Shown one piece after another: positions 7,487 to 16,562 of a DNA stretch of 64,000 nt; positions within the stretch are counted from its first letter, which is position 1; every line of letters begins with the position of its first letter. Under the pieces are notes generated by a model. It saw only the letters and a program-made list of their open reading frames with translations. It made no database searches and was not told the DNA's origin. The stretch spans positions 1,681,183 to 1,745,182 of the forward strand of contig NZ_CP007452.1 of NCBI RefSeq assembly GCF_000597865.1, written 5' to 3'. The DNA comes from Peptoclostridium acidaminophilum DSM 3953 (lineage in GTDB: Bacteria; Bacillota; Clostridia; Peptostreptococcales; Peptostreptococcaceae). A program made the translations under genes and the position numbers.

Positions 7487-8296
7487 TTAGAGTGAATTTG
7501 CAGCCTTATTTTTGAAGGGTATTATATGCGGTTTGCCTGTGAGCGGATTTTCTATGATGTATATGTCTATTCCGTACACCTTCGATACGTTTTCTCTTGA
7601 AAGCACATTCTCAGGCTCACCAAGTGCATACACGCTTCCCTTGTCCAGCAGCAACGCCTTGTCGCTGTATTGCATGGCCAGGTTCAAGTCGTGTATCGCA
7701 GCCGCAATGGCCATGCCCCTATTTTTGCTCAGCTCCTTTAGCACATCCAGAAGCTCTATCTGGTGATGTATGTCAAGGCTCGATGTCGGTTCGTCAAGCA
7801 GGAGCAGCTTTGGCTGCTGAGCAAGGGCCCTTGCTATCATGACTCGCTGGCGCTCTCCGCCGCTCATGCCCTTTATGCTCTTGTCCCTTAGCTCAAGTGT
7901 GCCTGTTAGCTCCATAGCTTCGCAGGCTATTTCATAGTCCCTCCTGTTTTCAGTCGAAAAACGCCTAATGTGAGGAGACCTTCCCATCATTACTATGTCA
8001 ATGGCGCTGAATTCAAAGTCAATGACAGTATCCTGGGGAACGTATGCCACGCTCAGGGCTATCTTTTTCGAACTCAGACTGCTTGTATCCCTGCCCTCAA
8101 GCAGTATTCTTCCGCTGTCCGGCCTTAGCAGCCCTGCAATCCCCTTCATAAGGGTAGTCTTTCCAGACCCGTTCGGCCCTGTTATGCAGGTGAAGGAGCC
8201 CTCCTGTATGCTCAGGCTTATGTCTGTGAGTATTCTTTTTTTATCCAGGCTCAAGTTGAGATTTTCTATGTCAAGCAAATTCTGCAAGCTCTTCAC
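7487..8296 (-). CDS. Iron/corrinoid ABC transporter ATPase (FecE/BtuD type)
   Basis: 269-residue ABC ATPase. Walker A GPNGSGKTT, signature MSGGERQRV, Walker B LLLLDEPTSSLD and the switch His in AAIHDLN are intact. It is the third gene of substrate-binding protein, permease and ATPase, with its start overlapping the permease stop (GTG at 8296; a TTG at 8287 with AGAGGTG upstream is an alternative start). The family moves ferric siderophores, haem or cobalamin. This organism needs corrinoids only if it makes B12 enzymes; a cobO gene elsewhere in the window fits, but the substrate cannot be read from sequence. Confidence 0.88.
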   Translation of the reverse strand: MKSLQNLLDIENLNLSLDKKRILTDISLSIQEGSFTCITGPNGSGKTTLMKGIAGLLRPDSGRILLEGRDTSSLSSKKIALSVAYVPQDTVIDFEFSAIDIVMMGRSPHIRRFSTENRRDYEIACEAMELTGTLELRDKSIKGMSGGERQRVMIARALAQQPKLLLLDEPTSSLDIHHQIELLDVLKELSKNRGMAIAAAIHDLNLAMQYSDKALLLDKGSVYALGEPENVLSRENVSKVYGIDIYIIENPLTGKPHIIPFKNKAANSL

Positions 8297-9351
8297 CTCT
8301 TGAATATCGAGTTTTTAGTGCTGTTGAGAAGGTATATGAAATATGGCGCTCCCAGCATGGCGGTTATAACACCTATTGGTATTTCAGACGGAGATGCCAG
8401 TGTTCTGGCAAGCATGTCGGCGAGCATCATGAAGATCGCTCCGCTTATAATTGCAAGCGGCATAAGAGTTCTATGGTCAGGGCCCGCGAAAATCCTTACT
8501 ACGTGAGGTATTACAAGACCCACAAAACCTATTATGCCGCTTACTGAAACGGCGGCAGCCGATACGACTGACGCCAAAACCAGGAGTATTCCCCGTGTCC
8601 TTGGGACATCCACCCCAAGGCTTGAAGCCGTCTCATCTCCCATTAGCATTACGTTGAGCTCTCTGGAAAAAAACATTGCCAGCAGGCAGCCGGCTGTTAT
8701 CAGCGGCAGGCTTATGGCCACCTGGTTCCAGCTTGCTGCCGACACGCTTCCCATGGTCCAGAAAATTATCTTTTCAACCTGCTCCCTGTTGAACGTCATT
8801 ATGAGAGATATAAGTGACGAAAGGAAGAAGTTTATAGCTATCCCGGCAAGCAGAAGAGATGTCATGTCTGCTTTGTTGTTTTTTATTGAAAGACCGTATA
8901 CGGTCATGGTTGCTCCAATCGCTCCAACAAAGGCAAACACCCCTGTAGAGCTAAGACCCGCAAATTCAAAGCTTATCCCCAGCGCTATTGACAACGTGGC
9001 CCCGAAGGCAGCCCCGGATGAAACTCCGAGCACATAGGGGTCCGCCATTGGGTTTTTGAATATTCCCTGGAGCACCGCTCCCGAGATTGAAAGCGCCATT
9101 CCCACAAGCGCGGAGATTATTATCCTCGGCAGTCTTATGTTTTTTATTATGGCAACGTGGGAAGCCTTTATTCCTGATATGTCCACATAGTCCCCGATAT
9201 GCGGCAATGCGCTGAGGACTATTTTCAGCGCATCTCCAAAGGATATGGACGCCGTGCCCACAGTGGTCATTAATACGGCAATCAGGAATGCAGCAACTGC
9301 CATTATCCAAAACGCTCCTGCGCGCCTCTTTTTTCTTTCTTCTATTTCCAT
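8293..9351 (-). CDS. FecCD-family ABC transporter permease
   Basis: 352-residue integral membrane permease of the FecCD/BtuC family, with the usual ten-helix build and family landmarks LPRIIISALVGMALSISGAVLQG near residue 75, NPMADPYVLGVSSGAAFGA, and GIIGFVGLVIPHVVR towards the C-terminus, which contacts the ATPase. ATG start at 9351 has only a weak ribosome site. It lies 16 bases after the binding-protein gene and overlaps the ATPase gene, so the three form one operon. Confidence 0.9.
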   Translation of the reverse strand: MEIEERKKRRAGAFWIMAVAAFLIAVLMTTVGTASISFGDALKIVLSALPHIGDYVDISGIKASHVAIIKNIRLPRIIISALVGMALSISGAVLQGIFKNPMADPYVLGVSSGAAFGATLSIALGISFEFAGLSSTGVFAFVGAIGATMTVYGLSIKNNKADMTSLLLAGIAINFFLSSLISLIMTFNREQVEKIIFWTMGSVSAASWNQVAISLPLITAGCLLAMFFSRELNVMLMGDETASSLGVDVPRTRGILLVLASVVSAAAVSVSGIIGFVGLVIPHVVRIFAGPDHRTLMPLAIISGAIFMMLADMLARTLASPSEIPIGVITAMLGAPYFIYLLNSTKNSIFKR

Positions 9352-9367
9352 CGTATGTTCCCAGCCT

Positions 9368-10315
9368 TTACTTGAAGGCTTCAGGGTGTATTATCCTTGC
9401 AAGCTCTTCAAGTCCTTCCACTTGTCTTGGACCTTGTATTTCAACTGTATCCGTTTCAATTGTGAATATGCTCCCATTTTTGACCGCGCTGAGTTCCTTG
9501 TAGCCGTTTGCAGCAGCCACCTGCTCAGATGGCGAGTATTCGCTCGAGCATATCAGTATGTCCGGATCGTTTTCTACGAGCCTTTCGAGGCTGTATTTCC
9601 AGCCCTTTACGTCGCTGGCCGCGTTTGTGCCGCCGGCCATTTCAATCATCTTTGATATGAAGGTGTCGCTGCCGGCCGTGAAATCGCCGTACTCCCCAAA
9701 GCCTATAACATAGTAAACGCTAGGCTTTTCAAGTCCGTTAACCTTGGCTTTAACTGCGGCAACTCTGCTTTCCATCTCGGCTGTCAGCTCATTTGCATTT
9801 GCCTTTGCGTCGAGTATGGTTCCGAGCTTTCCTATGATATCGTATACGCCCTCGAAGCTCTCTTCTCCGTATAGCACCACTACCTTAAGGCCGAGCTCCT
9901 CGAGCTTCTCGAGAGTCTCCTCCTTGAAGTGCGCTGAGGCTATTACAATATCGGGATCCAGTTCCACTATCTTTTCGATGTTTGGATCCTGCATTCCGCC
10001 AATTGACTCTATACCATCAGTCTCCTTGGGATATGTGCAGTAGTCAGTCCTGCCCACAAGCACCTCGCCCTTGCCTATTGCAAATATGCTTTCTGTTATT
10101 CCAGGTGCTATCGATACTACCCTTTCAGGCTTTTTCTCTATTACTACCGTTCTGCCATGTGAATCCTTTATCTCAAGAGGGTATGCGCTCGCCTCGGCTG
10201 ACGCTCCCTTTGAGCTGCTTGAGTCCGCTGGTCCTGTCTGGCTGCAGCCTGCTGCCATTACAAAGGCTACTATTATCAAAAATATTGCCGCGATTCTTCT
10301 GCTTAATCTGCTCAT
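9368..10315 (-). CDS. ABC transporter substrate-binding lipoprotein (BtuF/FepB type)
   Basis: 315-residue lipoprotein with a lipobox (VMAAGC) after a short signal peptide. The periplasmic-binding fold of the BtuF/FhuD class is seen in KKPERVVSIAPGITESIFAIG, LVGRTDYCTYPKE and LDPDIVIASAHF. The DYCxYP stretch is more typical of cobalamin-type binders than of siderophore binders, which is weak evidence for a corrinoid substrate. Start set at ATG 10315, five bases after GGAGG; the ATG one codon before is too close. It follows luxS by 48 bases on the same strand. Confidence 0.85.
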   Translation of the reverse strand: MSRLSRRIAAIFLIIVAFVMAAGCSQTGPADSSSSKGASAEASAYPLEIKDSHGRTVVIEKKPERVVSIAPGITESIFAIGKGEVLVGRTDYCTYPKETDGIESIGGMQDPNIEKIVELDPDIVIASAHFKEETLEKLEELGLKVVVLYGEESFEGVYDIIGKLGTILDAKANANELTAEMESRVAAVKAKVNGLEKPSVYYVIGFGEYGDFTAGSDTFISKMIEMAGGTNAASDVKGWKYSLERLVENDPDILICSSEYSPSEQVAAANGYKELSAVKNGSIFTIETDTVEIQGPRQVEGLEELARIIHPEAFK

Positions 10316-10363
10316 CATTTCCTCCATATAATTCAGTGTTTTTGCTTTGTATTCCGCGACTTA

Positions 10364-10822
10364 TTAGTTGCCCTTGTACTTTTCAACAAGCTTTGGCAGG
10401 ACTTCCTTGGCGTACTCCTTGGCTCCAAAGAGCGACATATCCTTGTAGTTGCCGCATTGCACAGGGTTTGCCGCCGGCACTTCTTCTGATGCAATCACCT
10501 TTTCAAGCGAGCTTATAAGCGCCTTTGCTACCTCCTCTTCAGACAGCTCTCCCACCATTATCAGATAAAAGCCTGTCCTGCAGCCCATGGGCGACAGGTC
10601 TACCACATTGTCGAGCTCCTCCCTTATAAATCCTGCCATGAGATGCTCAAGCGCATGTATTGCAGCTGTAGGCATTGACTCCACGTTGGGCTGCACAAAT
10701 CTCAGGTCGAACTTTGTTATTGTATCTCCCTTGGGCGTTGTTATAACTCCGCATTTTCTCACAAAAGGCGCCTTTACTACTGTATGGTCCATTGTAAAGC
10801 TCTCTACTACTACATTCTTCAT
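10364..10822 (-). CDS. luxS: S-ribosylhomocysteine lyase
   Basis: 152-residue LuxS, which splits S-ribosylhomocysteine into homocysteine and the autoinducer-2 precursor. Metal ligands H56 and H60 (HALEH, with the base E59) and C123 (CGNYKD) are present, as is the catalytic C81 (MGCRTGF). Ribosome site GGAGGTAGAATAA precedes ATG 10822. It sits 54 bases after pckA and upstream of the ABC transporter genes, all in one direction, so they could be co-transcribed. No pfs gene is adjacent. Confidence 0.96.
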   Translation of the reverse strand: MKNVVVESFTMDHTVVKAPFVRKCGVITTPKGDTITKFDLRFVQPNVESMPTAAIHALEHLMAGFIREELDNVVDLSPMGCRTGFYLIMVGELSEEEVAKALISSLEKVIASEEVPAANPVQCGNYKDMSLFGAKEYAKEVLPKLVEKYKGN

Positions 10823-10876
10823 TTATTCTACCTCCGCAATTATAATATTTGCTGATGCCTGTATATATCTGAATCT

Positions 10877-12535
10877 TTATCTGTTGAGCTGTGTGACAAG
10901 ATTTATTAGCGATTCAAGCGCTTCCTCCGGCAACCTGTCAAAGCCTCCGCCTTCTGATGCCTTGGACTTAATAAATCTTACTCTGTCGCTGAGCCTGTTG
11001 GCAAGCTCGCTTACATACGAAGTATCGTTCATATCGGGATTGAAGCCTTCTATGTCAAGTGTCTCCAGGTGAGGCAGTCTTCCCCACTTTTTAAACCTTG
11101 CATTGCCTTCTATTATGCTCTCTATTACGGCCAGCGTTGTTTCCTTAGTTATCTTTTTGTACATGAAAAAGCCGGTATTGAGGATGTAGCATTCGACTCC
11201 CCTTTTTTCAAAGAGCATCTTGAACTTGTTGTAGTCCTCTACAAGCGGATATGTTCTGAAAGGATTGGCATAAGGCTCTATTACAAGCTCCTCGGGATCT
11301 ACGCCCGGCGCAAGTCTTTCGGCGGTGCTCCTCTTTGTTGCAAGCGTGGCGCCCATTGTAGCTGCCAGCACTGGGTTTTTAATCTTTACAACAGGAGGCA
11401 TAGTCGAATCCTTCATTATCCAGAATATCGCATTTATAGGCTCTTCGAATTTGTCCACCCTGTTAGGCGCCCAGAGCTTTGATTTTATGGCCCTGCCGTT
11501 TCCGTTTCTTATGTCCTCTGTCACTATTACCTTTTTCCCGTTTGAATCAATTGTGGCTCCGCAGTTTTGCACCGTTATGAGGAACTTGTTGTCCTCAACT
11601 TCCAGAGGATAGTCCTGCGTCTTGTCGAAATATGTGGGCTCGAGCGCAACAGACGAGCAATCCTGTGTATGTATTACAAAGGCATCGTCGTGCAGCACTG
11701 TAACGTCGTATTTTCCGCCATGCTTGGCATGTGTTATTGTGGATTTTCCGGAGCCTGAGAGTCCAAACACTCCGGCCACGAATTTCCTGCCGCAGTCAAG
11801 GTTGTACCTCTTTTGGCCTGCGTGGCACGCTGCGAATCCGTTTCTGTTGGCGCAGCCCCATGCGAGCGTTAACGTGCCCTTCTTGTGTTCTCCGAAGTAT
11901 CTCATGCCAAGGAGCGCTGCGCAGTTGTGAGTAGGATCAAACAGCGAAAGACCCATCGGGTGGTCGCTATGACTCCATTCTGGATCTGAAAACACGTAGA
12001 TGTCGCCTTCGTTTTCGTATATTTTCGAGTCCGAATACATGCTGTTGTACTCTTCGTTCATGTGCTGAAAGTTGAGCATCCAGTTATAGAGGACATTTTC
12101 ATGGCCCTCAGGTATAAGCAGGTGGGCCTTTATCATGTAGTCAGGATGAAGGCCTATGTAGGCCTGCGCATGGTAGAGCTTCCTGTATCTCGCGCCATAT
12201 ACAGCGTCGCGCAGCTTCGAAGCAAGGTCGTCCTGGTTGACATTGAACTCTCCTATTATCCTTCTTGCCGCGGCGCATCTTCCGCTTACTGCTCCGTCGT
12301 TGAAAAGCAGTATCCTGGCATCCTCATCAAGCCCTATTTCCTGCGGCCTGTGCACCATCATATCTGTCACTATAGTGCCCGGCGAGCTGCAGGCCAGATT
12401 GTATGCCTTTTTTATGCATGTTACATCTTCCACGTTGTTTCCAAGGAATGCGGTTTCTATTGTAGTCCTTATCTGCGAAAATATGGGGTTTTTAGAACCG
12501 ATCATATTTCTGTCAAAATTCGAATTAGTAGCCAT
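10877..12535 (-). CDS. pckA: Phosphoenolpyruvate carboxykinase (ATP type)
   Basis: 552-residue PEP carboxykinase, interconverting oxaloacetate + ATP and PEP + CO2. The kinase P-loop GLSGSGKST is at 258-266, followed by the metal-site region LHDDAFV. In an amino-acid fermenter it may run for gluconeogenesis or anaplerosis. It belongs to the longer bacterial ATP-dependent lineage rather than the E. coli length, as judged by divergence in the N-terminal third. ATG 12535 has TTGGAGCGTGATTAG upstream. luxS follows after 54 bases. Confidence 0.88.
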   Translation of the reverse strand: MATNSNFDRNMIGSKNPIFSQIRTTIETAFLGNNVEDVTCIKKAYNLACSSPGTIVTDMMVHRPQEIGLDEDARILLFNDGAVSGRCAAARRIIGEFNVNQDDLASKLRDAVYGARYRKLYHAQAYIGLHPDYMIKAHLLIPEGHENVLYNWMLNFQHMNEEYNSMYSDSKIYENEGDIYVFSDPEWSHSDHPMGLSLFDPTHNCAALLGMRYFGEHKKGTLTLAWGCANRNGFAACHAGQKRYNLDCGRKFVAGVFGLSGSGKSTITHAKHGGKYDVTVLHDDAFVIHTQDCSSVALEPTYFDKTQDYPLEVEDNKFLITVQNCGATIDSNGKKVIVTEDIRNGNGRAIKSKLWAPNRVDKFEEPINAIFWIMKDSTMPPVVKIKNPVLAATMGATLATKRSTAERLAPGVDPEELVIEPYANPFRTYPLVEDYNKFKMLFEKRGVECYILNTGFFMYKKITKETTLAVIESIIEGNARFKKWGRLPHLETLDIEGFNPDMNDTSYVSELANRLSDRVRFIKSKASEGGGFDRLPEEALESLINLVTQLNR

Positions 12536-12671
12536 CTAATCACGCTCCAAAACATTATGATATGTATTTTCATTATACCATCTCGTCGGACTTTTTTTCA
12601 TACCATATCCCAAATTATAAACGCTAATCACTTATCAAAACAACAAAAATATCGAATTTGCTTAATAAAAT

Positions 12672-12710
12672 AAAAAAAATCCCCTTTCAGCTTATCAAAA
12701 GGGGATTTTT
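12672..12710. terminator. Terminator after nfnB
   Basis: AAAAATCCCCTTT / AAAGGGGATTTTT inverted repeat just after the nfnB stop codon on the minus strand, with A/T runs on both sides. Confidence 0.88.
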
Positions 12711-12735
12711 GAGACATATTTATTTATTTCTCGCC

Positions 12736-14148
12736 TTATTTGCTTTCCTGTTTACTCTTTATATATTCATCTATTGCAACAGCTGCCTGTTTTCCTGCGC
12801 CCATTGCAAGTATAACTGTAGCCGCTCCTGTAACTGCGTCTCCGCCTGCAAATATGCCTTCTCTTGAAGTCTTTCCTGTTTCTTCATCGGCTACTATGCA
12901 CTTGTATTTGTTTACATCAAGGCCTTTTGTAGTGTCTGATATTAGCGGATTTGGAGAAGTTCCAAGCGACATTATAACAGTGTCTACGTCAAGAGTGAAC
13001 TCCGAACCTTCGATTACTTGAGGTCTTCTTCTTCCAGACTCATCAGGCTCTCCAAGCTCCATTCTCACGCACTTCATTCCCTTAACCCAGCCGTTTTCGT
13101 CTCCTACTATCTCTGTCGGGTTAGTAAGAAGCTCGAATATTATGCCTTCCTCTTTGGCGTGGTGCACTTCCTCCACCCTTGCTGGAAGCTCGGCTTCAGA
13201 TCTTCTGTATACTATATAAACCTGAGCTCCAAGTCTTAGCGCTGTTCTTGCAGCATCCATAGCAACGTTTCCGCCGCCAACTACGGCAACCTTTGTGCCC
13301 GGCTTTATAGGAGTATCGTAGTCATCTCTGAATGCCTTCATAAGGTTGTTTCTTGTAAGGAATTCGTTTGCCGAGAACACACCGTTAAGGTTCTCTCCAG
13401 GTATTCCCATGAACTTGGGAAGTCCCGCTCCAGAGCCTATGAATACAGCCTCGAAGCCTTCTTCTTCCATAAGCGCGTCTATAGTTATAGTTCTGCCTGC
13501 TATTACGTTAGTCTCTATCTTCACTCCAAGCTTAAGCAGGTTCTCAAGCTCCGGCTTTACTACGCCGTCCTTTGGAAGTCTGAATTCAGGTATTCCGTAT
13601 AGAAGAACTCCGCCCGGCTCATGAAGCGCTTCGAATATTGTAACGTCGTAGCCCATCTTTGCAAGGTCTCCTGCGCAAGTAACACCTGCAGGACCCGAGC
13701 CTATAACAGCAACTTTCTTACCGTTCTTTGGCTCTGTGTGAGAAAGGTCAACATTGTTTTCTCTTGCCCAGTCAGCTACGAATCTTTCAAGCTTTCCTAT
13801 AGAAACAGGCTCGCCTTTTATGCCGAGTACGCACTTGGATTCGCACTGGACCTCTTGTGGACAAACCCTTCCACAAACTGCAGGAAGAGCAGAATACTTG
13901 GCTATTATTCTTGCAGCCTCTGCAAAATCCCTTTTTACAACCTGCTGTATGAAAGCTGGTATATCTATTGCAACAGGGCACATAGTAACACATGGCTTGT
14001 GCTTGCAGTTAAGGCATCTTGTAGCCTCTGCCACTGCTTCCTCTTCGTTATATCCATAGCAAACCTCTTCAAAGTTCTTGGCTCTAACCTGTGGATCCTG
14101 CTCTCTTACAGGAACTTTCTTCATTTTATCTACTACTATCTCAGACAT
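12736..14148 (-). CDS. nfnB: NADH-dependent ferredoxin:NADP+ oxidoreductase, large subunit
   Basis: 470-residue flavo-iron-sulfur protein of the GltD/NfnB family. N-terminal clusters are in CLNCKHKPCVTMCPVAIDIP and CGRVCPQEVQCESKC; two dinucleotide folds follow, one for FAD (VIGSGPAGVTCAGDLA) and one for NADP(H) (VVGGGNVAMDAARTALRLG). It would be read as small-subunit glutamate synthase alone, but the adjacent NfnA and absence of a large GltB subunit make Nfn much more likely. Nfn bifurcates electrons between NADPH and NADH + ferredoxin. ATG 14148 overlaps the nfnA stop by one base (TAATG). In this glycine fermenter it can supply NADPH to thioredoxin reductase for glycine reduction (inference). 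Confidence 0.9.
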   Translation of the reverse strand: MSEIVVDKMKKVPVREQDPQVRAKNFEEVCYGYNEEEAVAEATRCLNCKHKPCVTMCPVAIDIPAFIQQVVKRDFAEAARIIAKYSALPAVCGRVCPQEVQCESKCVLGIKGEPVSIGKLERFVADWARENNVDLSHTEPKNGKKVAVIGSGPAGVTCAGDLAKMGYDVTIFEALHEPGGVLLYGIPEFRLPKDGVVKPELENLLKLGVKIETNVIAGRTITIDALMEEEGFEAVFIGSGAGLPKFMGIPGENLNGVFSANEFLTRNNLMKAFRDDYDTPIKPGTKVAVVGGGNVAMDAARTALRLGAQVYIVYRRSEAELPARVEEVHHAKEEGIIFELLTNPTEIVGDENGWVKGMKCVRMELGEPDESGRRRPQVIEGSEFTLDVDTVIMSLGTSPNPLISDTTKGLDVNKYKCIVADEETGKTSREGIFAGGDAVTGAATVILAMGAGKQAAVAIDEYIKSKQESK

Positions 14149-15017
14149 TAGTTGGCTCCTCCAATCTTGCAGTTTTTCTCGTAGCTTTCTGTCTTTTTGC
14201 ACTCTTCCGACTTGTAGAGTGTTTGCCTCTTCATGGCCTCATCAAAGTCAACCTTGTGTCCGTCAAACTCCGGACCGTCAACGCATGCGAATTTTGTCTC
14301 GCCGTTTACAGTAACCCTGCAGGCGCCGCACATTCCTGTGCCGTCAACCATTATTGGGTTCATGCTAACTATTGTAGGTATCTTGAGCTCTTCTGTAACC
14401 TTGCATACGAATTTCATCATTATCATTGGCCCTATTGCAATGACCTCGTCATACTTCTTGCCCTGGTTTACAACAAGATCCTTTATAACCTCAGTTACAA
14501 GACCCTTGAAGCCGTATGATCCGTCGTCAGTTGCAGGATAAAGGTTCTTGCTCACGCTCTTTAGCTCTTCTTCCATTATCATCATTTCTTTGTTCTTTGC
14601 ACCTATTATTACATCTGCATCTATTCCATTTTCATGAAGCCACTTTACCTGCGGGTAAACAGGAGCTGTTCCAACTCCGCCTGCAACAAATAGTATCTTC
14701 TTGTTTTTTAGTGCATCAATGCTCTCATGAACAAACTCAGACTCTCTTCCAAGAGGTCCTACGAAGTCCGAGAAGTAGTCGCCTTCGTTGAACTCTGCCA
14801 TTCTTCTTGTTGAGCATCCCATAGACTGAACTACTATTGTAACCGTTCCCGCCTCTTTGTCATAGTCGCATATTGTCAGCGGTATTCTTTCACCCTTTTC
14901 ATCCATTCTGATTATTACAAACTGTCCTGGCTTAGCTGATTTTGCTACCCTTGGCGCATCTATTTTCATAAGGAATATAGATGGCGCAAGTACTTTCTTT
15001 TCAACTATTTTGAACAT
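14148..15017 (-). CDS. nfnA: NADH-dependent ferredoxin:NADP+ oxidoreductase, small subunit
   Basis: 289-residue NfnA, a dihydroorotate-dehydrogenase electron-transfer-like flavoprotein that binds FAD, NAD(H) and a 2Fe-2S cluster. Landmarks: KPGQFVIIRMDEKGERIPLTI for flavin binding, FVAGGVGTAPVYPQ for NAD, and the C-terminal cluster cysteines in MCGACRVTVNGETKFACVDGPEFDGH. I place the start at ATG 15017, with GGAGGCGTGAA just upstream; a longer frame to 15053 lacks support. It has its own consensus promoter at 15137-15165 and a terminator-like hairpin in the leader. Confidence 0.92.
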   Translation of the reverse strand: MFKIVEKKVLAPSIFLMKIDAPRVAKSAKPGQFVIIRMDEKGERIPLTICDYDKEAGTVTIVVQSMGCSTRRMAEFNEGDYFSDFVGPLGRESEFVHESIDALKNKKILFVAGGVGTAPVYPQVKWLHENGIDADVIIGAKNKEMMIMEEELKSVSKNLYPATDDGSYGFKGLVTEVIKDLVVNQGKKYDEVIAIGPMIMMKFVCKVTEELKIPTIVSMNPIMVDGTGMCGACRVTVNGETKFACVDGPEFDGHKVDFDEAMKRQTLYKSEECKKTESYEKNCKIGGAN

Positions 15018-15074
15018 TTCACGCCTCCATGGTTTAATTTTTTGAATATTCACAACATTTACCGTGCTACCGGA

Positions 15075-15117
15075 AAAAAGGACTTTCAGATTGGTTTAAT
15101 CTGGCAGCCCTTTTGCT
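15075..15117 (-). promoter_or_regulatory. Terminator-like hairpin in the nfnA leader (possible attenuator)
   Basis: On the minus strand AAAAGGgctgcCAGATT / AATCTGaaagtCCTTTT forms an interrupted stem followed by T6. It starts about 13 bases after the predicted transcription start and ends about 50 bases before the nfnA ribosome site. As an intrinsic terminator between a promoter and its gene, it may attenuate nfnAB. I do not recognise a ligand-binding domain. Confidence 0.55.
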
Positions 15118-15136
15118 TTATGTCTCTACAATATTG

Positions 15137-15165
15137 ATTATATCAGTTTATTTATTAATTATCAA
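15137..15165 (-). promoter_or_regulatory. Sigma-A promoter for nfnAB
   Basis: TTGATA (15165-15160), 17-base spacer, TATAAT (15142-15137) on the minus strand. A 13-base sequence TTGTGAATATTCA at 15296-15308 recurs inverted at 15043-15055, bracketing this region; its meaning is unknown. Confidence 0.8.
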
Positions 15166-15313
15166 GTTGATTAGCTCTTTTTTGATGTTATTTTTTTCCA
15201 TATTAAGAAGACAGACTTACATTAGCGTGTCAGTCTAGGTTTCATTGATTTTTTGCTAATTTTTTCACTATTTTAACAAGAAATTGTATAGATTATTGTG
15301 AATATTCATTATA

Positions 15314-15346
15314 TTAAAAAAAAGGCAGGAAATTATTCCTGCCTTT
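15314..15346 (-). terminator. Terminator after grdD
   Basis: AAAGGCAGGA / TCCTGCCTTT stem followed on the minus strand by T8, about 50 bases after the grdD stop codon. Confidence 0.9.
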
Positions 15347-15394
15347 CATATTCTGACATTGTTTATTTATTGTTAAGATCTGGCTGCATAGCTA

Positions 15395-16552
15395 TTAAGC
15401 TACTATGCCTGCATCCTTAAGTATCTTTGCCGCTTCTTCAACCTTGGCTTCGTTTACCATTACTATAGGTCCTGTGCAGCCCATTCCGCTCTCTGCGTAT
15501 ATTCCGGCTTTCCAAAGCACTTTCTGTGCGTCTTCAAGGTCCATTACGTCTACGCCTGAGATTGTTCCTGTTACTACTTCCTTAGGAGGCATCTTCACTT
15601 CTTCCTCTGTAGAGGCTTTCTTAGTGTCCTTGCTTAGTCCCGCAAGTATGCTCTCGAGGCCTGCCGCCTTGGCCGCCTTGAACTCTGCCGCTGCTATCGC
15701 CTTCACGTTGTTTTGCGCAAGCTTGGCTGCGTATTTTATTGCGTTTGCAGCTACTGGAACTCCTGACGCTCTTGAGAGTATCAGTATTGTCCTGTTGTAG
15801 CCGTCGCCTATTCCAGGGCCGTAGCCGTAGCCTAGTCCCTCGTAGCTTCCGCCTGTTGTGTATGACGAGAACACCTTCATCATTATGTTGCCTGTTAGCG
15901 AGTCTGTTACCATTACGTCTGCAGCTCCGCCAAGAAGGTCGTTTCCTCTCATTACGCTTCCGCCGTCAGCTCTTAGCGACTCTGCGAATGTTATAGGGTA
16001 GCCGTTTCCTGCAAGCTCCTTAAGCGCTCTTTCTACTGCTCTTGCTCCGTCAAGGTTTAGTATTCCAACTGTCGGGTTTTCTATTCCCATTGACTTTGCT
16101 GTTATTATTCCGTAAAGCGCGTTTCTTACCATGGCCTCGACTCTTTGAGCCGCAGATGTTCCTGTTGTTGTTGCTATGAACATCTCCTTGCCCATTCCAG
16201 GTGTTACTACCCTTCCTACTGTCGATACGCCTATTGGGAAGTTATAGTGCACTGTTACGCAAGAGTGGATATAGCCGCTGTCTAGAAGCTCTTCCATTTT
16301 CTTGTGCGCTTCTTCTTCTGTTGCTACCTCTACTACTTCAAGGCTTGTTTCAACCTTTGGTCCTATAAGCACTATGTCAAAGCCGGCTGCGTCTTTAGCT
16401 GCAAGCTCTGCTCCCTTTACCAGGTTCTCTACTCCGTGCTCGCTGCCCAGGGTTGTTATTCCTACTTTTACTTTTCCAGCGAAGCTTCCTGTTTCGATAG
16501 CGTCTGCTATCTCCATGAAAGTCTTGCCTATCATTTGTTTTATATCTGACAT
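15395..16552 (-). CDS. grdD: Glycine reductase complex component C, subunit GrdD
   Basis: 385-residue small subunit of protein C, distantly PlsX-like. Protein C takes the carboxymethyl group from selenoprotein A and releases acetyl phosphate. C359 in GMGCTGPIV near the C-terminus is at the position described for E. acidaminophilum GrdD as the thiol carrying the acetyl group. It starts 10 bases after grdC on the same strand and ends before the 15314-15346 terminator. Confidence 0.95.
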   Translation of the reverse strand: MSDIKQMIGKTFMEIADAIETGSFAGKVKVGITTLGSEHGVENLVKGAELAAKDAAGFDIVLIGPKVETSLEVVEVATEEEAHKKMEELLDSGYIHSCVTVHYNFPIGVSTVGRVVTPGMGKEMFIATTTGTSAAQRVEAMVRNALYGIITAKSMGIENPTVGILNLDGARAVERALKELAGNGYPITFAESLRADGGSVMRGNDLLGGAADVMVTDSLTGNIMMKVFSSYTTGGSYEGLGYGYGPGIGDGYNRTILILSRASGVPVAANAIKYAAKLAQNNVKAIAAAEFKAAKAAGLESILAGLSKDTKKASTEEEVKMPPKEVVTGTISGVDVMDLEDAQKVLWKAGIYAESGMGCTGPIVMVNEAKVEEAAKILKDAGIVA

Positions 16553-16562
16553 TTTTTCACCC

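Noticed and set aside
12736-14148. Small subunit of glutamate synthase (gltD)
   Set aside because: The adjacent gene is NfnA and no large subunit is present, so Nfn fits better.
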